Source: Bog-473 sp963730785
GTDB lineage: Bacteria; Actinomycetota; Acidimicrobiia; Acidimicrobiales; RAAP-2
DNA length: 64,000 nucleotides
Assembly: GCA_963730785.1 (NCBI GenBank)
Contig: CAVSTF010000001.1
Location: 1-64,000 of the forward strand
Reading direction: 5' to 3'
Below the pieces are notes generated by a model. It did no database searches, was not told the DNA's origin, and saw only the letters and a program-made list of their open reading frames with translations. Position numbers and translations under genes: made by a program. This document shows positions 55,837 to 64,000 of this stretch, one piece after another (within the stretch, counting starts at the first letter, position 1; every line of letters begins with the position of its first letter).

Positions 55837-56884
55837 CACTCATCCCTCTGCCGACCCAACCCGCCGGCGTGCCGTGGCCTACCCAAGACTGGCCAACGGC
55901 TGCGCCACCGAGCGGCGTCAACCTCGATGCGCTGCTCGACCGCATGTGCGACGACACGCGGTCCACTGGCCACGACCTATGCCGTGCTGGTCGTCCACCA
56001 GGGCCAGCTCATTGCCGAGCGGTACCAGGGGCACTCGAGCACTTCGATCGGCCCGCCGGATCCGGTCACGGCCGAGACGCCCCTGCTCAGCTGGTCCATG
56101 GCCAAGTCGATGTTGCACGCCGTCGTCGGCATGCTGGTCGGCGATGGTCGTCTCGACCTCGATGCGCCGCTCGACATCCCCGAGTGGCCCGCCGGCGATC
56201 CTCGTCGAGCCATCACCCTTCGGCACCTGCTGGCCATGCGAGATGGGCTCGACTTCGTCGAGGACTACGTGGATGACCGGGCTTCTGACGTCATCAACAT
56301 GCTCTTCGGCGACGGGAAGGGTGACATGGCCCACTTCGCCGCCGACCGTGGGCAGGCCGCTCCACCGGATACGCAGGTTCAACTACTCGTCCGGCACCAC
56401 CAACATCATTTCGGGAGCCGTGGCCCGCCTTCTCGGCCCGGGCGCTCCCTACGAAACGTTCCTACGCCAGCGGCTGTTCGAACCCATCGGGATGCGCAGC
56501 GCCGTACCCGAGTTCGACGATGCCGGCACCTTGGTCGCCTCGTCCTATGTGCGGACCACCGCTCGAGACTTCGCCCGCTTCGGCCTGCTCTACCTGCGCG
56601 ACGGCATGTGGGACGGCACGCGCCTGTTGCCCGAGGGTTGGGTGGACTACGCCCGCACCATGGTGTCGGACGATCCCGAAGATGGTCCCTACGGTGCCCA
56701 CTGGTGGGGCGTGGCCGGCGACACCCACGGCACGTTTCGAGCCTCCGGCTACGAGGGCCAGTTCATCACCCTCTGCCCCGAGCTCGACCTGATGCTGGTG
56801 CGGCTGGGCAAGACCAACATCGCCTTCGGACCAGACTTGGCCGCCTGGCGGGCCGAGGTGATTGAGGCCTTCGCCTCGAGCTGA
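55833..56884 (+). CDS. Serine beta-lactamase/esterase-fold hydrolase (class C-like), frameshifted
   Basis: About 350 residues from ATG 55833. The S-x-x-K motif is in LLSWSMAKSMLHAVVGML, ITLRHLLAMRDGLDF is the family-typical helix, the Y-x-[SN] motif appears as NYSSGTTNII, and the end has HGTFRASGYEGQFI in the K-T-G/H-x-G position. Breaks lie near 55965 and 56345. Such proteins are beta-lactamases, esterases or peptidases. With the epoxide hydrolase and monooxygenase upstream, an esterase or lactonase in a degradation route is the better guess. Confidence 0.85.
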
Positions 56885-56885
56885 G

Positions 56886-57899
56886 TCAGGCCTTGGCCAC
56901 GATGACCCCACGGGTCACGGTGCGGTCCACCTTGTGGTCCAGCGCCGACGCATCAACCACCGAGAAGCCGGCATGTTGGAGTTGGCTCTCCAACTCATCC
57001 CGGGGCACCGTTCGCGTGTTCCATGACAACGCCACGCCGGCGCCACCACGCAACAGACGCCGCCAGCCGGGCAGGGCCGAATAGAGGAGTTCCACCGGCG
57101 AGCGGTGCAACTCCCCGCCCGTGGTCGATCCGTGCTGCACCCCGTAGGGGAGGTCGGCCACCAGTACATCGAAACTGCGGGCGCCGAAGTATTCCGAGGC
57201 ATAGGCGGTGTCGTCTTTCACCATGTCGACCTGTTGCGACTTGTCGATGCGCAGGGTGAAGCGACGTGAGCCGGCTCGAGCCCCCTTACGAATCTTGGCC
57301 TCGTCCAGTTTGTGTGAAATGCGATTGTCCTTGAGGTAGGTGGTCAGAAAGTTCCGGTAGGCCTCGAAGTCGGCCCCGTCGAGATCGACCCCGGTGACAT
57401 CGAAGCCGTACATGAGGCCACGGTTGAGCGTGGTGCCCCGCCCCGCCAACGGGTCGAAGAGTCGCACCGGCAATCCTTCGGCGGCGCGCTCCTGGGCGGC
57501 CATCGATGCGGCCACCGCCACATTGACCAACAGATGGGTGAACTGCTCGTTGGTCTTGCCGGCGTAGCGCTGAATGGTGATGAGGTCGGATTGAAAGCGC
57601 TCGAGCCGTTCCACCCGCAGCGGCTTCAACACCTCGTCGCCCAGGCTGAAGAGGGCATAGGTGCCCGACAGGTTGGAAAGCACGAACCGGTCGTGGTCGT
57701 CGATCTGCGGCACGTCACACACGATGTACTCGACCCCGCCGATCACTTCAATGCGTGGTTCTCCCAGGTCGGCGTGCAGCGACGGCGACACCAACGCCAG
57801 CTCGGCCACGGCCAGCCGAGCGGCGTCGCGGCCGTAGACCCGATTGGTCGAAGGGAGGGTGAGAATGGCGACGCGTTGGCGGCTCGAGGGGTCTGACAC
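56886..57899 (-). CDS. SAM-dependent RNA/DNA methyltransferase (TRM11/RlmKL-like)
   Basis: 337 residues, uninterrupted. The N-terminal ~110 residues resemble a THUMP-like substrate domain (YALFSLGDEVLKPLRVERLE). The Rossmann domain has motif I VRLFDPLAGRGTTLNRGLMY, FDVTGVDLDGADF for SAM ribose binding, and the catalytic D-L-P-Y-G (VLVADLPYGVQHGS), the D/N-P-P-Y type that methylates exocyclic amines. A tRNA or rRNA guanine N2 target is likely, but the exact site is unknown. Confidence 0.82.
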   Translation of the reverse strand: MSDPSSRQRVAILTLPSTNRVYGRDAARLAVAELALVSPSLHADLGEPRIEVIGGVEYIVCDVPQIDDHDRFVLSNLSGTYALFSLGDEVLKPLRVERLERFQSDLITIQRYAGKTNEQFTHLLVNVAVAASMAAQERAAEGLPVRLFDPLAGRGTTLNRGLMYGFDVTGVDLDGADFEAYRNFLTTYLKDNRISHKLDEAKIRKGARAGSRRFTLRIDKSQQVDMVKDDTAYASEYFGARSFDVLVADLPYGVQHGSTTGGELHRSPVELLYSALPGWRRLLRGGAGVALSWNTRTVPRDELESQLQHAGFSVVDASALDHKVDRTVTRGVIVAKA

Positions 57900-57973
57900 C
57901 CGTGCATGTTGCCATTCCTGGCCGCTCTCTTGGATGTGAGCCTCGGGCGAACCGACTCAGCACTTCGAAATGT

Positions 57974-58366
57974 TCAGCTTGCCGCCGTCGCTTCGATTTC
58001 GATTTTGAGCTCTGGAAAGGCCAGACGAGCAACGCCAAGAAGGGTCGAAGCGGGAAGATTGGCGCCGAAAAACCCGGAGGCCAATGGTCCGAGCACGGTA
58101 ACCAACTCGTCGACGTCCGTCGTGTAGTAGTTGACCTTGACCACGTCAGGCGCGGCAAGTCCGGCCGCCTGAAGGACAGCACCGAGATTCTCAAAGGCCT
58201 TCTTGACTTGGTCGCCCATGTCCGAGGAAGAAGGCGGCGCCCCATCTTCACCAATACCCGTCTGCCCGGAACAGATGAGGATCCTCTCCGCCCCCCGGAT
58301 CTCTACCGCCTGCGAGAAGCCGAAGGCCTTGGACCACTCCCAAGGGTTCACGTCGGTTCGATCCAT
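57974..58366 (-). CDS. RidA/YjgF-family protein
   Basis: 130 residues. Features are FSQAVEIRGAERILICSGQT, DMGDQVKKAFENLGAVLQAA, VVKVNYYTTDVDELVTVLG and PASTLLGVARLAFPELKIEI. The canonical substrate Arg (in S-R-S-x-V-x-V) is replaced: here P-A-S-T-L-L-G-V, so classic enamine/imine deaminase activity is uncertain. This suggests one of the non-RidA Rid subfamilies. Confidence 0.88.
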   Translation of the reverse strand: MDRTDVNPWEWSKAFGFSQAVEIRGAERILICSGQTGIGEDGAPPSSSDMGDQVKKAFENLGAVLQAAGLAAPDVVKVNYYTTDVDELVTVLGPLASGFFGANLPASTLLGVARLAFPELKIEIEATAAS

Positions 58367-58450
58367 TGGAATTCCCTTCGTCGGGCGAAGTTGTTGTCAA
58401 CTTTCGCGACTGTAGCCATGACAACCTTTGGACGCCGGAGCGATCGCTAC

Positions 58451-58960
58451 TCAAGGTCCTGGCGGCGCTAAATACACGATCTCGTCGAACGACTGACCCG
58501 TCGACAGTTCGGACGTCACCACTCCAGCTTTGATCCACCCGGCCCGCTCGTACAGGGCGATGCCGGCCAAATGGTCCGTCACCACATCGAGCACCGGCGA
58601 CAAGCCGCGATCCAACGCTTCCTGGGTCGCCCAATCCAGAAGTTTTTGCCCGAGTCCCATGCGCCGGGCACGGGGCGACACCATCAACCGAGCCACCACG
58701 CCCAGTTGTTCGGGTGGCACACCAAGGGCCGAACTAGCCAACGCCACAACGCCGGGCATGCTGCTGGCGTGCAGGGCGACGTGACCAACGATCTGTCCTT
58801 CGGAGGACTCGGCCACCCATCGACCGATGGCCGACGGATGACTCAGGAATGACCAGAGATCGTCGGGTAGGAAGATCGGGTAGCGGTCACGATGATGAAT
58901 CTCGAGCGCCAGGGCGACGCAGACTTCACGATCGTCATCAGTGCGCGGCCTGATTAACAC
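58451..58960 (-). CDS. GNAT-family N-acetyltransferase
   Basis: 169 residues starting MLIRPRTDDDREVCVALALE. The acetyl-CoA loop is ARLMVSPRARRMGLGQKLLD, near the R/Q-x-x-G-x-G/A consensus, and LYERAGWIKAG is the usual motif B end. The substrate is unknown. It is the last gene of the pur/pyrE run, 13 bases after pyrE. Confidence 0.88.
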   Translation of the reverse strand: MLIRPRTDDDREVCVALALEIHHRDRYPIFLPDDLWSFLSHPSAIGRWVAESSEGQIVGHVALHASSMPGVVALASSALGVPPEQLGVVARLMVSPRARRMGLGQKLLDWATQEALDRGLSPVLDVVTDHLAGIALYERAGWIKAGVVTSELSTGQSFDEIVYLAPPGP

Positions 58961-58973
58961 TGGGAAGGTGGGC

Positions 58974-59534
58974 TCAAGCCCCTTCGTAGTCGAAGCCCAA
59001 ATCAGGCGCCGTCAAGATGGCCCGGAAGGGAATACCTTCGGCGGCCGCCATCGCTTCAGCCGTACCACCCCGGTCGACGACAGCCACCAGCAGCACCACC
59101 TCAGCCCCCGCCTCCTGAATGGCGTGGGCCGCTTCGAGCAGCGACGTACCCCGGGTCACGGTGTCCTCGGTCACCACGACCTTGTCGCCCGGGTCCAGTG
59201 CGCCGGCGATTCGTCCGCCCCCACCGTGGTCCTTCACTTCTTTGCGAACACTGAACGCCTTGAGGAGCCGGCCCTTGGTGGCCGCCACTCCGGCGGTGAC
59301 GAAGGCGACCGGATCGGCCCCCATGGTCAGGCCACCGATGGCGTTGACCTCGTCGGGGATGACCGAGAGGACCGCCTCGGCCACCAGCAGCATGGCCTCG
59401 GGTCGGCAGACGGTCTGCTTCGAATCGATGAACCAACTGCTCTTCCGGCCGGACTTGAGCACGAAGTCACCCCGACGCACCGAGTGGGCCAGAAGATGGT
59501 CCCGCAGCTTCGGGTACGCCGTGTCCGCACTCAT
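58974..59534 (-). CDS. pyrE: Orotate phosphoribosyltransferase
   Basis: 186 residues. It converts orotate plus PRPP to OMP in pyrimidine synthesis. SGRKSSWFIDSKQTVCRPEA is the N-terminal orotate site, FSVRKEVKDHGGGGRIAGAL is the flexible loop with catalytic Lys, and VVVTEDTVTRGTSLLEAAHA is the PRPP motif (V-V-x-D/E-D-x-x-T-x-G). The start overlaps the purM stop in an ATGA, an unusual placement of a pyrimidine gene inside a purine operon. Confidence 0.92.
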   Translation of the reverse strand: MSADTAYPKLRDHLLAHSVRRGDFVLKSGRKSSWFIDSKQTVCRPEAMLLVAEAVLSVIPDEVNAIGGLTMGADPVAFVTAGVAATKGRLLKAFSVRKEVKDHGGGGRIAGALDPGDKVVVTEDTVTRGTSLLEAAHAIQEAGAEVVLLVAVVDRGGTAEAMAAAEGIPFRAILTAPDLGFDYEGA

Positions 59535-60551
59535 CGGTATTCGACGCCCGCCACGCCGGCCACTACTTCGCCGATCACCGTCGACGGCTGCCCTTCAGCC
59601 ACCAGCGCAGACAACACGGCATCGACGGCATCGCCCGAAACCACCAGGGCCATACCCACGCCGCGGTTGAACACCCGATCCATCTCGGCTTCCTCCACCG
59701 AACCCAAGCGACTGAATCTCACTGAAGATCCGAGGTTCCACCCACGATGACCGAACCAGCACCGCACCCAACCCTTCGGGCAGGACTCGGGGCAAGTTGC
59801 CGACAATCCCGCCACCGGTGATGTGGGCACAGGCATGCAGCGCCTCGCCGGTCGCTTCACGCACCGCCAACACCGCCTTGGTGTAGATCACCGAGGGCCG
59901 CAGCAACTCGTCGGCCACCGAATGATCGGCCCCCGACCAGGCCGGTGCGCCCAGGGACAGGCCGGCCCGCTCGAGCAACACGTGGCGAGCCAGGGTGTAG
60001 CCGTTGGAACGCAGTCCCGGCGAGGGAATGCCGATGATCACATCACCGGCCCGCACCCGCTCGGGTCCCAGTTGCCGGCCCGACTCCACGACGCCGACGG
60101 CAAAGCCGGCGATGTCCAGATCATCGGGCGCCATCGACCCTGGATGCTCTGCCGTCTCGCCCCCAATGAGCGAGCAGCCGGCCAAGTCGCATCCGGCCCG
60201 GACGCCACCAACAACCGTGGCCACCTGCGAAGGATCAACCTTGCCGGTGGCGATGTAGTCCAGCATGAACAAGGGTTCAGCCCCCACGCAGACCAGATCA
60301 TCCACGCACATGGCCACCAGGTCGATGCCGACCGTGTCGTAACGACCCGTCGCCGCGGCCACCATCAACTTGGTTCCAACGCCGTCGGTCGCCGCCACGA
60401 GGACCGGGTTGGTGAATCGGGTCATATCGAGCGGGAACTGGCCGCCGAAGCCGCCGATCCCGGTCACCAGACCCTTCATGAGTTCGACGGCGGCGTCACC
60501 GGCGCCGATGTCCACGCCAGCCCCCGCGTAGGTGGCCCCGCCTTCAGCCAC
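59531..60551 (-). CDS. purM: Phosphoribosylformylglycinamidine cyclo-ligase, frameshifted
   Basis: About 340 residues from position 60551, three bases after purF. It forms AIR from FGAM with ATP. Motifs: TYAGAGVDIGAGDAAVELMK at the start, VLVAATDGVGTKLMVA (ATP/substrate), AMCVDDLVCVGAEPLFMLDY, LIGGETAEHPG, AHITGGGIVGNLPRVLPEGL. A shift near 59705 leads to EMDRVFNRGVGMALVV and the stop at 59531. The pieces give a normal-length protein. Confidence 0.93.
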
Positions 60552-60553
60552 CC

Positions 60554-61996
60554 TCAGACTCCGGGCAGCGCGGCTTGGTAGATCACCGAAGGTTCGGGCT
60601 GACTGAAGGTCACCGGGGTCTTGGTGGGTACCGAGGTCGGGTAGTCGCCCGTGAAGCAGGCGTCGCAGAAACCTTCTTGCTGGCCGATGGCCTTCTTGAG
60701 ATTGTCCACGCTGATGTAGGCCAAAGAGTCCGCCCCGAGGATGGCGGTCATCTCTTCAATCGTGTGATTGGCCGCCAACAACTCGTCGGTGTTCGGGGTG
60801 TCGATGCCGTAGAAGCAGGGCCAGCGCCAGGGAGGCGACGAGATGCGCAGGTGCACCTCTTTGGCGCCCGCCTCGCGCAGCAGGCGGACGACCGATCGCT
60901 GCGTGGTGCCACGGACGATGGAGTCATCCACCACCACCAGCCGCTTGCCGGCAATCGTCTCGTGCAGCGGGTTGAGCTTGCGCCGAACGGCGTCGCCTCG
61001 GGCCTGCTGATCGGGGGCGATGAAGCTGCGACCGATGTAGCGGTTCTTGACCAGACCCTGCCCGTAGGGAATGCCGCTGGCCCGGGCAAAACCCTCGGCG
61101 GCGGGTACACCCGACTCGGGCACGCCCATGACGAGGTCGGCCTCGGCCGGGGCCTGCTCGGCCAGCAGTTCCCCCATGCGACAGCGCGTCTCATGCACCT
61201 CTCGCCCGTAGAGGTTGCTATCCGGGCGGGCGATATAGGCGAACTCAAAGATGCACAGTCGCGGTGCCACTTCCCTCAACCACGGGATGGGCAGGCTGCG
61301 CACACCTTCGGCGTCGATGACGACCATCTCGCCGGGCTCGACCTCGCGCACGAACGTGGCACCAATCACGCTCAGTGCCGGAGTCTCCGACGCCAGCACC
61401 CATCCTTCGGGATCGTCCTCGCTCCCGAAACGACCCAGGCAGAGCGGCCGGAAACCGAACGGGTCGCGCACACCAATGAGGCGTTGCGAGTTCATCAACA
61501 CAAATGAGAAGGCACCCTCGACAATGGGCAGGACAGCCTGCAACGCACTGGTCAGCTCTCCCGTTTCCGGAAAGGCCTGGGCCAACAGTTCGGCTACCAC
61601 GTCGCTGTCGGTGGCGATGGCGCCGGGCAACATGCCGACCTTCTCGGCCAGTTCCGGCGTGTTGGTCAGGTTGCCGTTGTGACCAAGGGCGAAACCCGCT
61701 CGGCCAACCGGTCGATAGATGGGTTGGGCGCCCGCCCAATCCGACGCGCCATGAGTTGAGTAGCGGGTGTGGCCGATGGCCATGTGGCCACCCTGCAGCC
61801 CCGACAGCGTGCGCTCATCGAAGACCGTGGCCACCAGGCCCATGTCCTTGACCACGGTGATGGTGTCGCCGTCGGCGACGGCCATGCCGGCCGATTCCTG
61901 TCCCCGGTGCTGCAGCGCGAACAGACCATCAAAGGTCAGATTGGCCACGCTCCGGCCAGGAGCGTAGATACCGAAGACACCGCAGGCTTCCTTCAC
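60554..61996 (-). CDS. purF: Amidophosphoribosyltransferase
   Basis: 480 residues, uninterrupted. It makes phosphoribosylamine from PRPP and glutamine, the first committed step of purine synthesis. The N-terminus MKEACGVFGIYAPG has a four-residue propeptide before the nucleophile Cys5. Glutaminase motifs are GHTRYSTHGAS and GHNGNLTN; the PRPP loop is RLVVVDDSIVRGTTQRSVVR. The C-terminal Cys-containing segment (EGFCDACFTGDYP) suggests an iron-sulfur type, as in B. subtilis PurF. Confidence 0.95.
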   Translation of the reverse strand: MKEACGVFGIYAPGRSVANLTFDGLFALQHRGQESAGMAVADGDTITVVKDMGLVATVFDERTLSGLQGGHMAIGHTRYSTHGASDWAGAQPIYRPVGRAGFALGHNGNLTNTPELAEKVGMLPGAIATDSDVVAELLAQAFPETGELTSALQAVLPIVEGAFSFVLMNSQRLIGVRDPFGFRPLCLGRFGSEDDPEGWVLASETPALSVIGATFVREVEPGEMVVIDAEGVRSLPIPWLREVAPRLCIFEFAYIARPDSNLYGREVHETRCRMGELLAEQAPAEADLVMGVPESGVPAAEGFARASGIPYGQGLVKNRYIGRSFIAPDQQARGDAVRRKLNPLHETIAGKRLVVVDDSIVRGTTQRSVVRLLREAGAKEVHLRISSPPWRWPCFYGIDTPNTDELLAANHTIEEMTAILGADSLAYISVDNLKKAIGQQEGFCDACFTGDYPTSVPTKTPVTFSQPEPSVIYQAALPGV

Positions 61997-62027
61997 GGTG
62001 TTGCCATTCTCGCACAGAGACGCACGC

Positions 62028-64000
62028 TCAGGACTCCCCTAATTGCAGGGCGAGGTTCCCTTCGTGCGAAGCCGCCACCGCCGTCAGCGGCAGGTCAATC
62101 AGCTGACCAGCCACTACCCGGTCGCCCGTGGCCTGGCCGAGCACGAATACGGCGATGCCCTGGGCCTCCGCCAGGGCCGTCAAGGCATCCGGATCGGAGG
62201 TGGCGACCACGAACCGGGAGGGCGATTCGCTGAACAGTTCGGCCGGGTCATTCAGATCAAGGATGCAGCCGACACCGGCCGCCACGGCCATTTCGGCCGC
62301 TGCTACCGCCAGCCCGCCCGATGACACATCGTGCACCGCCCCGATCGAGGGCCCCTCGTCACCCCGCCCGGCCACCACCGTGCTGATCAGTCCGGCCACG
62401 AAGTCGGTCACCGTCCGGTGACGGCCGCAAGATCCAGCGAAGGCAGCACCCCGGTGCGGATCTTCCGCCGCTCGGTGGCCCAGCGCGAGCCGCCCAGCGC
62501 GAAGCCACCGTCGTCTTCCACTCCACGAGGTCCGAGCAGCAGCAGCGTGTCGCCATCTCGCCACGCCAAGCCAGGAGGCGCCGCAAACAATTCATCGACC
62601 AGCCCAAGCACACCGAAGACCGGCGTCGGATCGATGTCCGCCCCACCGCTCTCGTTGTAGAAGCTGACGTTGCCGCCGATGATGGGCAGCCCCAACGCCC
62701 GGCACGCGCCGGCCATGCCGTCGATGCATTCGGAGAACTGCCACATCACTTCGGGGTGCTCCGGGTTGCCGAAGTTCAGGCAATCGACCACGGCCACCGC
62801 GGTGGCGCCGACGCAGGCCAGGTTGGCCACGCTCTCGGCCAGCGTCAGCGCCGTGCCGGCCTTCGGATCGCGGGCGCAGTAGCGGGGATTCGAGTCGGTG
62901 GTGATGGCCACGCCTCGGTTCGACGCCGGAAGACCGGGACCGGCCAGGCGCAGCAGGGCGGCGTCGCCACCCGGGCCGACCACCGTGTTCAAGAACAGCT
63001 GATGGTCGTACTGCCGGTAGACCCAGCGGGGCGAACGCAGCAGGGCCAACAGGTCATCGGCGCACTCCGCCGGCATCGGGCGCGCCGATGGGCTCACCGC
63101 CGACCTCGACCGGCGCCGCCAACGGTCGGTGGTAGAGCGGCGCGTCGTCGGACAACGAAGCAGCCGGGACGTCGCACAGAATGGGGCCGTCGAAACCGTC
63201 ACGGATGCGGAGTCGTCCGCCGCCTTCGGGCTCAGGCTCGGTGACCTTGCCGATGACGGCGGCCCGTACTTCCCACTTGTTGCAGATGGACATGACCTCA
63301 TCCAGCGAGTCGGGCGTCACGATGGCCAGCATCCGCTCCTGGCTCTCGCTGGTCATCACTTCCCAGGGCTCCATGCCCTCTTCACGTCGGGGCACCGCCG
63401 TCACGTCGACATCCATGCCCACGCCGCCGCGGCCGGCCGTCTCACTGGTGGCGCAGGCCAGACCGGCCCCGCCCAGGTCCTGAATCCCGACCACCAGCTT
63501 GCGGTCCAGCAGTTCCAGGCAGGCCTCAATCAGCCGCTTCTCTTCGAAGGGATCGCCGACCTGCACGCTCGGACGCTTGGTGTCGTCCGCCGCCTCGTCC
63601 TCGCCGCCGAAACCGGCCGAAGCCAGCACGCTGACGCCGCCGATGCCGTCCCGGCCGGTGCTGCTGCCCAACAGGACAGCCAAGTTGCCCGGTCCCGACG
63701 CGATGCCGAGCACCAGCCGATCGACCGGCAGCGCGCCCATGCAGAGCACGTTGACCAGTGGGTTCCCGGCGTAACAGGGATCGAAGGTGAGCTCGCCGCC
63801 CACGTTGGGCACGCCCACCGAGTTGCCGTAGCCCGAAATCCCACTGACGACACCCTCGACCAGCCAGCGCTGGCGGGCATCCTCGGGTGAACCGAAGAAG
63901 AGGGGGTCCATGATGGCCAGCGGGCGGGCCCCCATGGTGAAGATGTCCCGCAGGATGCCGCCCACTCCGGTCGCCGCTCCTTGATACGGCTCAATCGCCG
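62028..64000 (-). CDS. purL: Phosphoribosylformylglycinamidine synthase II, partial at right edge and frameshifted
   Basis: It runs off the right end. The incoming frame reads AIEPYQGAATGVGGILRDIF, diagnostic for PurL, then DPLFFGSPEDARQRWLVEGV and GGVSVLASAGFGGEDE, with LVVGIQDLGGAGLACATSET. After a shift near 63080 it continues LVYRQYDHQ-like WVYRQYDHQLFLNTVVGPGG, PEVMWQFSECIDGMAGACRA, LPIIGGNVSFYNESGG. After another near 62410, IGAVHDVSSGGLAVAAAEMA leads to the stop at 62028. It converts FGAR to FGAM with glutamine-derived ammonia from PurQ/PurS, which must lie outside the window. Confidence 0.95.

Noticed and set aside
1..64000. CRISPR arrays, insertion sequences, phage or toxin-antitoxin loci
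   Set aside because: No regularly spaced repeats, transposase or integrase motifs, or paired small toxin-antitoxin genes were found on either strand.

Overview
The window looks like a chromosomal stretch of a high-GC, free-living actinobacterium. The closest fit by gene content is Acidimicrobiia or a neighbouring lineage, but this is an inference without any marker-gene search. The signs are F420-type luciferase-like monooxygenases, a SCO6745-family protein, a HelD-type helicase, DUF445, a Zur/Znu zinc system, many TetR regulators, GTG starts and frequent ATGA gene overlaps. No CRISPR array, insertion sequence, integrase or phage gene was seen. Three tRNA genes are present (Glu, Asp, Phe).

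Layout. 0-3.6 kb: heme A synthesis (ctaB with a downstream redoxin, divergent from ctaA), tRNA-Glu, a CorA-type channel. 3.6-12 kb: an accessory redox/sensing cluster made of a TetR, an SRPBCC protein, two paralogous flavodiiron-like metallo-beta-lactamase-fold proteins, a small ABM-like protein, a VOC protein, a NarL-type regulator, a soluble histidine kinase with a receiver-only partner, a TerB-like protein, a hemerythrin and an F420-type monooxygenase. 12-21 kb: a secreted seven-repeat propeller, a peroxiredoxin divergent from its likely TetR regulator with two tandem operators, a stress protein, an MFS exporter with a TetR, two unknown genes, a YunG-like protein and a Tat-exported phospholipase C. 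21-25.4 kb: a zinc ABC importer divergent from zur across a palindromic operator. 25.3-36.7 kb: HelD-type helicase, FMN reductase, a TetR-controlled Baeyer-Villiger/SDR operon, rsgA, pirin, P450, DUF445. 36.8-42.8 kb: SCO6745 protein, two tRNAs, an unknown gene and an osmoprotectant ABC importer. 42.8-48.4 kb: rhodanese plus cysteine dioxygenase, an old-yellow-enzyme homologue, an amidase, an HxlR regulator and an MFS exporter. 48.4-56.9 kb: two divergent catabolic-type operons. 56.9-64 kb: a methyltransferase, RidA, GNAT, then pyrE, purM, purF and purL (purL runs off the right edge).

A dominant technical feature is the number of reading-frame breaks. About half of the protein genes must be pieced together from two to six frames even though every piece keeps family motifs. 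Breaks are dense at 0-4 kb, 33-37 kb and 39-56 kb and rare at 15-23 kb. This pattern fits sequencing indels better than gene decay, so gene coordinates below span the whole reconstructed gene.

The part most deserving attention is 4.3-12 kb. It combines oxygen/NO-type diiron folds (two ODP-like proteins with altered metal ligands, one hemerythrin) with a cytoplasmic two-component system. Two of its promoters, about 3.7 kb apart, share the same palindromic element next to the -35 box.
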